A stretch of DNA of 64,000 nt from Dioszegia crocea (lineage: Eukaryota > Basidiomycota > Tremellomycetes > Tremellales > Bulleribasidiaceae): positions 1,116,001 to 1,180,000 of the forward strand of contig BCKK01000006.1 in assembly GCA_001600615.1 (NCBI GenBank), in the 5' to 3' direction. The notes under the pieces are model-generated. The model did no database searches. It had not been told where the DNA came from and saw only the letters and a program-made list of their open reading frames with translations. The position numbers and the translations under genes were made by a program. Each line of letters opens with the position of its first letter. Position 1 is the stretch's first letter. This document shows, one piece after another, positions 55,445 to 64,000 of this stretch.

Positions 55445-58400
55445 TCAGAACAAACAAACACTAGACCCGTCAGCCTGGATTCCCACACCTCAGCAAGGCG
55501 GTCCAAAACTCACAAATTACTAGGGAAATCCGTTCGGCCAGGTAATCGTCTAGCCTCATCAAGCAATTCACCAGACCACCAACCATCTTCCGGCGTGCTC
55601 GTTACAGCGATAATATCTCCGGCCTGGAAATCAAATTCAACGCCCGAAAGCGCTTGATAGTCGTATAAAGCTTTAACATCTGATCCGATAAGTACACTCA
55701 TCCCCTGTTGTCAAACCCGCAAGAGAAGACTCACAGAACAACACGGGCAATCCCGTCGTACTCCACTGTCCGGTCGGTGCAGCATTGACAGGCGCTACAC
55801 CGGGCTGAGGACTGGGACTACGTTGCATCCTACTCGGCTGTTGCTGCTGCTGCTGGGGAGGCGGCTGCTGCTGCTGCTGGATATGTTGCTGCTGCGGTGC
55901 CTGCTGTCCCGGACCACGCCCATATGCCGCTACAGGCGATGGCGGCTGATACCCAAACGCCTGCTGCTGCTGCTGCTGCTGTTGCTGCTGGGGCGGAGCC
56001 TGGTGCATGGGCGCCTGGTACCCTGGCTGGGGCGACGGCGCCCGATTGAACTGCTGGGACGGATGCTGCTGCATCGGGGGTGCAGGAGAGGGGGAGCGAC
56101 CAAATTGCTGCTGTTGTTGTTGCTGGGGAGGAGGCTGATGAGGAGGGATAGGAGACGCCGCGCGGGCATACGGATTTGCCTGCTGCGATTGCTGCTGCTG
56201 CGGTTGTCCCGGGTATTGCCCAGGACCAGCGTAACTTTGCTGTTGCTGAGGCATCCCGGGCGGCTGGTAAGAGTTCGTATACCCACTAGGCGGCGCAGCG
56301 GCATTCGAATACCCGCCCTGCCCCCCTGCCCCGCCTCCGCCGAATGACGGTTGGCCACCATGACCCATAAATGACCCATTGGTAGATGTTGGTCGAGCCT
56401 GCGATTGACCGTGGAATTGGTTCGAGGGTGATTGGACAGGGGGAGCAATCTGGGACTGATAGCTCTGCTGATGCTGTAATTGTTGAGGATGTTGACCATA
56501 CCCGCTCGTAGGTCTTCCTGGACCGACAGGCGGAGGACCTCCAGCACCTGGCGATTTCAACCCTAACCCCACTCCCCCGGCACCCGCACTCGCCCCGCCA
56601 TAGATCGACTGTTGATGTTGCTGGATATGCGATTGAGCAGATTGTGAATCTGATCTCGGTGGTAGATACCCACCAAACCCTCCGCCAGCGCCGCCAATCG
56701 GTGGTTGACCAGGGACATACCCCTGCTGCTGTTGATATTGCCTTCGGTACGCTTCGGCCATACTATCCTGCGCCACGCCTCCGGCCGCATCGAGCTTAAT
56801 CCCCATATTTTGCGGTCCGAGATTACCCGTCCCTGTCCCCTGTCCCGGCCCAGTGGCCATATTAGGACTAGGACCCGGTGATGCAAAGTGTGCAGGGGGT
56901 GCAGGACTGGGTGATCGTCCGCCCGCGCCAATACCTGAGAAACCCTGCCTCGGCGTCGGGCTAGATGGAGCGGCCGCAGCGATCGGAGCCTGGAAAGATC
57001 CGGCGCCGGAGATATGGGAATTTACACTTCCTGCTCGGGATCGACTACGCTCCTTCTCCCTCTCACCAGGGAACGCCTGGTGGTATTGGCTTAGAACCCC
57101 GTCGGCGATGTGAGATGTGGGTTGAGAGGGGGCTTGCATCATAGCGGATGAAGGACCCCGTCCGCCATTCGCACTAGGCGCTGGGGATGCTGATCGACTG
57201 GATGGATGTGCGCCAACGATATCTTGGCCTACGTTGTTGTACGATACCGAGCCCCGGTTGTTGGATTGACGCTGGAAGTCGTCCATTGACCGAGCGAGGG
57301 CGGCGGCTGTGTGGCCCGTAGGAGGAGGGGAGAGTGCGCCGGTGGGTGGAGTTTGGTATGATGCCCTATTGGCATTACTGGATGAAGCGCCTGGGGCAGG
57401 ACTAGCCGTGTTGCCATTCCGAGATACCGGCCGTCCAACGTTCGAGTAGGCACTTTCGGGTCGACGATGACTTGCATTGCGGCGGATGGACCCGGAGGGG
57501 GGTTGATTCCGAAGATCCGCCAATGCCTTAGCCATGGGATCCTCATCGTCGATCTGAGACGCAGTAGCGGGTGCAGGAGATGGGGGACCCTGACGAGATG
57601 GGACGCGAGGTTCAGGCATGGCCATAGTTGTCGCAGGAGCTGGTGGGCCCATGGAAGAGTATCGTTTAGGCAGAGCCTCCGTTGTAGCTGCAGGAGAAGC
57701 AGGAGTGGGGATGGAAGATGTTTGGGGTGCCATGCCAGGCAAGGCAACACCGCCGAAGGGTTGTTTAGATTTCTCCTTGGCTGGGGGAGGGGGAACGTTG
57801 TAGCTATCCCCATTTCCGTTGGGATTTCCATTCCCATTGACGGATGGTGTGTCATGTAGGCTCAGTCCGCCAATACCGCCCGTGTTCCCGTTGGATAGAG
57901 ATTCAGGCTGAGTTGGCTCGACAGCCGAGCGAGCATCGGGCACGTATTGCGATAGTGCAGAGAGAGGCGATTTGTTACTTTCCCGCTGGAAGTTTGCGTT
58001 ATGCGAAGAAGGGTGAGGGGGGTATTCGCCTGCGGAGTAATTGATAAATCTTGGTGGGTCTGTGGGTCAGCTGTGACTATTCGGACCAAGTCGAGCCACT
58101 CTTAGCTGACCTGGGATCTGATCGCCTGTTCCCCAACCTCGGACGAAGGCTACCATGTCGCCTTGCGGCTCAAACAGCTCCAGCTTTTCTCGAACTCGCT
58201 CGCAAGACTATCCATTAGCTATAGCCATGATCATGGCCAGATATAACTTACACTGTCATCCTCCACACAGACTTGACTGACAGCATTCGCAAACGCCCAG
58301 ATGATATCTTTGGTCATAGCCAATCTGTCCTCTTCCAGATCCTGAACAACCTAGCGTCATATCAGCTAAGATCTCTTCATCCGACAGTCCGAAAGACATA

Positions 58401-59359
58401 GCTAAGAACTCACATCGCAGAAACCTTTCCACTCATGCTCCCATTTCCCCGACGTCCCTTCCAACACCCTCACGAACTGTCGGAAATCCTGCTCACTCTG
58501 CCCAATCGTCTGCCGAACCTTCTCCAACTTCTGCTGCAGCTTGTCGGCTTCTTTACCCTGAGTCAGAGCTTGATTGGCGGTATAGGAATTGAGCTTCAGG
58601 CAATCTGACTCATATCGCTCTCGCGCCTATCTAAGTCAGCAGGGTTTTGCGCGCTCAACGGTATTACTGACCTTTGAAACGTGACCCTCTTGTAATCCCT
58701 TATTCCTCCAAGCCTTCTCTATGCTCGCCTGTTGCCCCTTCTTGAACCCCACAAGACGGGCCGAAAGCTCTGCTGTGGGCTGCTCAACATTCGTCCGGAT
58801 CTCCGTGGCGAGTGCCTGGTGATACTGGCCCTGCTGTGCTGTTTCCGCTAGGCAATTTTGAAGAGCAGCAGCAAGGTCGCCAATTTCGTCTTTGCCCATC
58901 GTGGTCTTGGATAGCTTCTGGAGTCGGCGCGCATAATCTTCTTCGATAGCAGATCTGAAAATCAGCGGATGACCCAAAGTCAAAGGACGGAGAGTTGTCG
59001 AAGCCTCCAAATACGCTTCTTAGATAAAGCTTCGAGGGTATTCCGCACCTCCCACCACTCTTGGGCTCAGGGATTAATCCTTCCGCCTTACACAACTTCC
59101 GGATCGTATGCAGTCCCAGAGCTCAGACTCACCTTTCCTTCCAGAACGCCTTCAATTCCTCCAATGTCCGCCCTGCCCCTCTCAGACGCGCCATGACCAC
59201 CTCATACCCCCTATCTCCCTGTCCCCAGAAGGCATTACAAAAGTCCATCCTAGGATCCGCCATCTCATCTTCCCGTAAAGGTCCTCCATTGCTCCCATCA
59301 TTGTAAAATCGAGCAAGGGAGGTCGATGATTGAGAGCGCTTAGGCGCAGCTTGAGCCAT
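55445..59359 (-). CDS. F-BAR and SH3 domain cytokinesis protein (Imp2/Cdc15/Hof1 type)
   Basis: Eight exons, complement(55445..55460, 55514..55679, 55735..58059, 58111..58207, 58252..58350, 58414..58626, 58672..58954, 59133..59359), give 1141 aa. These proteins bend and tether membrane at the contractile ring and recruit formin and septation factors. The F-BAR domain (about 38-310) reads DFCNAFWGQGDRGYEVVMAR, AFWKERSAIEEDYARRLQKL, then VQDLEEDRLAMTKDIIWAFA. The middle (about 340-1080) is one 2.3-kb exon very rich in Gln, Pro, Ser and Gly, with Q runs of ten encoded mostly by CAG. The SH3 domain is VKALYDYQALSGVEFDFQAG, DGWWSGELL and FPSNFVCLF. The final NFVCLF is built by splicing to a 16-nt last exon, which matches the usual FPSNYV end. 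The first intron (178 bp) is unusually long. Confidence 0.92.
55840..56240. repeat. CAG/CTG trinucleotide-rich tract (polyglutamine-coding)
   Basis: Interrupted runs of CTG on the plus strand (CAG on the coding strand) at about 55841-55882, 55961-55991, 56110-56126 and 56180-56202. They encode glutamine runs of up to ten in the F-BAR/SH3 protein linker. Runs of this sort vary in length between strains. Confidence 0.8.
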
Positions 59360-60143
59360 GATGGCTGCGGATCAAGCGCGGAGCTGATCTATTTCTTGTT
59401 GTGTGCTGTCGATTTGCCCGCGAGCTTCAGGTCTCGATGTGCTGCGATGCCGACTGGCCGTACGCTGAGGACTATGTGTATTCGTCGCTGTCGTTAGGAG
59501 ACGTATATAAGAAGGAATGAGGCGATGTAGGGATAAGATTTCCTTGTTGTGACACCGCCACAGCGCGTCACACTCGCAAAGGGGGGACCAATTAAACGTG
59601 ACGGCAGTTCCGGCGGAAAGTGCACCTGGGTGGCGAACTCCTCATTCCTTAGAAATCCACACCAGGCTCATCATGACAATAGGGGGTCAAACGGGGACTG
59701 GATCTCGATCAACGGGCTCGTGACATGTATCTCAGATACCGTGAGAGGGGAGTGCCACCAAAAACTTGTAGTGGACGAATCAGGTCCAGGATGTGACAGT
59801 GTATCCGGGGGACACAGGCAGCGCGTATCGGCCAGCGTATGTTCAAACGTGCTCTGTGTAGTTTGCGAAGGCTACATGGTGAGGGAATGAGTATGAGCCG
59901 GGATAGTCATATGGATTGCGGCTGGTTTCGGCAGCTGGTGCTCTCCACCGTCTCCTTTTCGGGCTATTCGGGTTTCAGGATATTCAGCCGGGTTTAGCCG
60001 AAGTCCGAAACGTCCCCATAGGAACGCGAAATTTGGGCAATGACAAGCACTTACCCATCTCACATCGTATCCACTGGTATTGCAGCGGGATACAGTGGGA
60101 AATTGAGCTCAGGGCCGACGATTGAGTCCAGCGATCGAGCAGC
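59360..60143. other. Intergenic between F-BAR gene and BioDA
   Basis: 784 bp forming the divergent promoters of both genes. Short frames (59549-59890 plus; 59872-60063 minus) show no motif. Confidence 0.5.
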
Positions 60144-63129
60144 ATGCCGCTCCTCTTTCCCAACCTCAGGATATCCCAGGTGTTCGGCGGTATGTCCCCC
60201 ACTCATTCCACTCCGACCAGGTAACCCAGCTTCACGCTGACCATGATCAGCCAACACAGACGTCGGGAAGACATTGCTGACTACTGCTCTTGTACGGTCT
60301 TCCGCTGCGAAGTATGCGCGATCGTCGCCTTCCGAAGCTGGGCCATCAAAGAGGATCTTCTACCTCAAGCCGGTCAGTACCGGTCCTGACAATGAGTCGG
60401 ACGTGAGGTACGTTACCCTTTGCTGCGGAATAGTCAGAGCTGATGGATGAGCTATGTCGAGCGCAACATTGGGCAATATGGACGGAATGTCTCGACACGT
60501 AATCTGTTTCAGTACAGAGAACCGATGTCTCCACATCTTGCTGCCAAGCTCGCGCCGGATCTTGTAAGTCCCACAGATATCTTGATGGGCTGGTCCGGCT
60601 GACGCATATGGTAGCCCTTCCCCAAGAGTAACGATGCGCTCATAAGAGGTGTCGAAGACTACACACACGAATGTCTATCGGAGCTTGGCGGGAATCGGGG
60701 AGCGCTGTATGTCGAAACGGCAGGAGGTACATCGTTTGCCCCATTTCACACTGACAATCAGGCGTTCACTCTCCTGCACTACATCCACCACATACCCAAT
60801 CCACATCTCTATTGCCTCTCCGTCTACCATCTGTTCTCATCGCCTCACCCCATCTCGGCGGCATATCAACCACTTTAGCATCCTACGAATCACTCCATCT
60901 TCGGGGCTACCACATCTCTGCCGTCTTATGCCTCGAGCACCCCTATTACCGAAATCATGAGTTCCTTTCCGACTATTTCTCCGAGCGTGGAATCAAGTTT
61001 TGGAAAGTCCCTCCACCGCCCGAAAAGCAGGGTACGATCGAGGAGGATAGGACGAGATTGGGGGTGTGGTATGATCAGATACAGCAGAAAGGGCCGGGAG
61101 GTGTATCGGCCGTTGCGGACTGGCTGGATCAGGAGCATGATGAGAGAATAGGGAAACTAGATGGGATGCCCGCGAGGACGTTGGAGAACGTCTGGTGGCC
61201 ATTCACTCAGCACGGTCTGGTGAGTACGCCCATCGTGCTGATCGGGACAGTAAGCTGATGAAACAGGTGAATAAGGAGAAGGACGTGATGGTGATCGATT
61301 CTGCATACGGAGACAACTTTGACGCATTCTACAAGAAGTCCGAGTCCTCCAATCCTGAATCTGAACCGGAGACACCAGACGAAAGTCTGCTCAAGCCATA
61401 CTTTGACGGATCGGCCAGTTGGTTTACGTACGTTCAACCTGCAAACCGATTCAAAGCTGACATATCAGTCAATCGCACGGCCACGCCAACACGTCCCTCA
61501 CATTAGCCGCCGCCCACGCTGCAGGCCGATATGGCCACGTTCTCTTCCCTTCTGGCACACACGAGCCTGCGCTTCAATTGGCTGAAAAGCTTAAAGCGAC
61601 AGTCGGGAAGGGATGGGCAGATCGGGTCTTCTACTCCGATAATGGCAGTACGGGAACGGAGGTCGCTTTGAAGATGGCGCTCAGGGCTGCGGGGCGGAGA
61701 TATGGCTGGGACGGAGAACGGGGTGGGGAGATTGGCGTCATTGGCCTCAGAGGAGGATATCATGGGGATACGGTAAGTCCTTTTCGCATGATATCGACAA
61801 GCTTTTCGGCTGAGCGTCTAGATTGGTTCGATGGACGCTACGGAAGCATCAACATTCAACAAAGCTGTCGATTGGTACGCATTTCCTAATCTCCAACGCT
61901 GATATTAGGTATAAAGGCAGAGGTCATTGGTTCTCCCCTCCCATAGTCCAGTTCATCAACGGCGTACCTACAATATCCACCACTGGTCCTGACTCATGGC
62001 CCTCTCCCCCCTCGGACGACTTCACACCCACCTCAGACGGCTGGCAGACCCAATTCGACAGCATCAGTGGGATATACGATCTCTCGTCGCGCACAACTTC
62101 ACCCTTGGCGGATTACTACCGAAGCTATATCCGATGCAGCCTCGAAAAGGTGGTTGGGGAAGGGAAGAAGTTCGGGGCGGTGATGATGGAGCCGACATGT
62201 CTAGGGGCAGGCGGGATGTTATTTGTCGATCCGCTCTTCCAGGCGTGTCTGATTGACGTGGTCAGGAGCAGTGGGGATCTATTCGGTGGAGAGCATCACG
62301 AGGGCAAGGCATATGAGGTGGAGTTGATGGTTGTGCAGAAGAGGGATGCTGGGGAGTGGCAGGGTTTGCCCATCATATATGATGAGGGTAAGCTTTCTCT
62401 TCTACGTCCCGGATGTCGCCCGTCTGACGCCATTAGTATTCTCCGGTCTGCATCGATTCGGCTATCATTCAGCCTCCTCCGTCCTCTCCCACACACCCGA
62501 CATATCAGTCTATGCCAAAATCCTAACAGGCGGTTTATTACCCCTATCAGCAACTCTGGCCTCTTCATCGATGTTCGACGCCTTCCTCTCTGACCGAAAA
62601 GTTGACGCCCTCTTGCATGGTCATTCATACACTGCCAACCCCGTCGGATGTGCCGTAGCGCTCAAAGCGGTGGAGCTGGTTGAAGAGCACGAGAAGGTAG
62701 GGGGATGGACGGAAGAGCGGAAAAGCTGGGGTGTGGGTGAAGGGGAAGAGGGTCGATGGAGCTTTTGGGATGAAAGTTGGGTGGGGAGGGTGAGTGGGCT
62801 TGAAGGCGTTAAGGGGGTGATGGCCATGGGGACTGTTTGTGCGATCGAGTTGAAAGATGGGCAAGGTGGTGAGTCTCCCTTGCATTGGGTTGAGAAGGGT
62901 GAGGGGGTCTGGCTGATTGACAGGGTATGAATCTCACCGCGCTTTGGACTTCCTCACTTCCCTTCGCCGGACAGTCATCGCCTCGCCAGACGGCGATTTT
63001 GCGCCCTTCCAAATTCACTCGAGACCTCTCGGCAATGTCGTTTACATCATCACGAGCTTATTCACCAAGCCTGAGGTCATGCGGGCTATGGAGCGGACGA
63101 TCGAGAACGAGTTGGGACAATCATTATAA
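60144..63129 (+). CDS. bioDA: Bifunctional dethiobiotin synthetase / DAPA aminotransferase
   Basis: Eleven exons, join(60144..60189, 60251..60407, 60452..60563, 60615..60726, 60762..61219, 61267..61427, 61469..61772, 61822..61874, 61909..62387, 62437..62868, 62924..63129), give 839 aa. One protein carries two consecutive biotin steps, and eukaryotic versions are usually mitochondrial. The BioD half (about 1-230) has VFGANTDVGKTLLTTALV (P-loop, K22), FYLKPVSTGP, and YVETAGGVHSP. The BioA half starts at about 285 with VWWPFTQHG (family WHPFTQ) and shows FYSDNGSTGTEVALKMALR, GLRGGYHGDTIG, LPIIYDEVFSGLHRFG with the PLP Asp, and YAKILTGGLLPLSATLAS with the Schiff-base K655. No obvious mitochondrial presequence is seen at MPLLFPNLRISQ, so an upstream start or a weak signal is possible. 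Acceptors were fixed by these motifs. Confidence 0.94.
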
Positions 63130-63230
63130 TTGATGCAGCATGTCAGAGCGGCATGGCAGCAAGTTGAAGACACATGCCATCCCGGCGGATACAATGCGCG
63201 CTGACCAGCGCCGTGCACGCGTCCTGTCTA

Positions 63231-64000
63231 TTACTTTAATCTTCTCAGCACTTCATCCACCTCTCTCTGCGCGATACCATTGGGCGCTCCTCTTCTCAGC
63301 TGCCTGGTGGAGGTCAGCATAATGGCCCCATGGAGACTGTTCGAGACAGAAGCGAAATCGAACGACTTACTCCAATTTAGCTTTATCTTTCCGTTCTCCA
63401 GCTGCTTCCGCCGCTTTACCCCAATCCCCACATAACACATAGAGGTCTGCCCGAATCTTAGGATCGCACCGTGGGACAAAGCTTGCTGCTTGGATCGGAC
63501 ATTGCGGATTCAAAGAAAGCAGATGAGTCTACGATATCAACATTACACCAGCCTGATGAGAAAGATTGCAACTCACGACAAAAGGCTCATACCCTATTGG
63601 GCTCTTTTTAGACTTTGCAAACGCCTCTAACCCATCCCAATCTTTGATCCCCGCCAAAGCTTTGAGTTTCACCCACCACCATCGTTTATCTGGGACTTTC
63701 CAATCGTTCCGTACCTTCTCGGCCCGTTTTGAGAATCCTTCCGCTATTAAGCGAGAAATGAATTGATCGACTGATAATCCTGTGAATTTATACTTGTTGT
63801 CGAATTCTCGTTCTTGGGCGAGTTGGAACGATAGTAATCGCTGAGCATCTTCAATCATCTGTAGTAGTCAGCATCGCTCCATAGCTCTATAGGGGCACGG
63901 GGAATTTGACTCACCTTTGCTTCAAACAGTCTTTCCTTATCTTCCCCAAACGCCTTTGCCGCCGCCCTCAACTTCTCCACTCGCTCTTCCGATTCTGCCG
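63231..64000 (-). CDS. VPS16: VPS16, C-terminal part (gene continues past window end)
   Basis: Partial gene: complement(63231..63303, 63371..63528, 63577..63858, 63915..>64000). Vps16 is a core subunit of the CORVET and HOPS tethering complexes at endosome and vacuole. The visible part is the C-terminal helical solenoid: RVEKLRAAAKAFGEDKERLF, then QLAQEREFDNKYKFTGLSVD, then DKRWWWVKLKALAGIKDWDG and AFAKSKKSPIGYEPFV, the most conserved Vps16 stretch. The last exon encodes QLRRGAPNGIAQREVDEVL and stops at 63231. Frame is kept over three introns; the acceptor at 63304 was chosen over 63300 because only it keeps the frame. The N-terminal propeller lies outside the window. The gene ends 101 bp from BioDA, tail to tail. 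Confidence 0.93.

Noticed and set aside
55291..55506. Minus-strand 71-codon frame as a C-terminal extension of the F-BAR protein
   Set aside because: Splicing enters this stretch in a different phase, giving FVCLF and a stop, which matches the SH3 end.
55823..56347. Plus-strand Leu/Arg-rich frame of 174 codons
   Set aside because: It is the antisense of the CAG-coded glutamine tract in the F-BAR protein.
59549..59890. Plus-strand 113-codon frame between the F-BAR gene and BioDA
   Set aside because: No family signal and no splice connection to BioDA.
1..64000. CRISPR arrays, transposons, rRNA
   Set aside because: No regularly spaced repeats, transposase motifs, long terminal repeats or rRNA signatures were seen on either strand.

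Overview
The window looks like nuclear DNA of a basidiomycete yeast, most likely Tremellomycetes (Cryptococcus/Kwoniella/Saitozyma-like). The grounds are: gene-dense, moderately GC-rich sequence; almost every gene cut by many short introns (about 32-90 bp) with GTRNGT donors and a CTGAC/CTAAC-type branch site close to the AG; a tRNA gene with an intron; and fungal markers such as a prenylated Skt5, THR4, separase, an F-BAR/SH3 cytokinesis protein and a fused BioD-BioA. No mobile element, CRISPR array, rRNA or origin was seen. Exon coordinates were derived by hand from splice motifs, reading-frame continuity and family motifs. For each multi-exon gene the listed exons sum to an open frame, but none is confirmed by RNA.

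Left part (1-17 kb): an unrecognised gene (minus); a short-chain dehydrogenase (minus) divergent from threonine synthase THR4 (plus), sharing a 522-bp promoter with a CRE-type bZIP site and a perfect 14-bp palindrome; a six-TM voltage-gated K+ channel (minus) divergent from translation factor eIF5B (plus, 13 exons); an unrecognised, probably membrane-associated protein (minus) divergent from the mRNA capping enzyme CEG1 (plus); and the zinc-transfer GTPase ZNG1 (minus).

Middle (17-31.6 kb): an intron-containing tRNA-Asp(GUC); a secreted WSC/PriA-like cysteine-rich protein containing a probable GC-AG intron; succinate dehydrogenase anchor SDH4; RAD52 (minus) divergent from the DNA polymerase delta small subunit POL31 (plus); two adjacent minus-strand unknown genes that look like diverged paralogs, one with a recent internal duplication and a C-terminal membrane anchor; and an arrestin-like protein.

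Right part (31.6-64 kb): chitin synthase activator SKT5 with a CaaX box; an F-box/WD40 protein; a group II PLP decarboxylase; an unknown 226-aa protein; a cyclic nucleotide phosphodiesterase with a degenerate receiver-like domain; separase ESP1 (20 exons, minus) divergent from RPB10 (plus); the proteasome chaperone RPN14/PAAF1 (minus), whose stop codon overlaps that of RPB10; an F-BAR/SH3 protein of the Imp2/Cdc15/Hof1 type with a large glutamine/proline-rich linker; the bifunctional biotin enzyme BioDA (plus); and the 3' end of VPS16 (minus) running off the window.

Most genes are housekeeping functions and there is no operon logic. The links that can be read from the layout are divergent promoter pairs (RAD52/POL31, separase/RPB10, CEG1/unknown, K+ channel/eIF5B) and tight convergent ends. 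The best candidate for something undescribed is the fast-evolving paralog pair at 26.5-29.3 kb.
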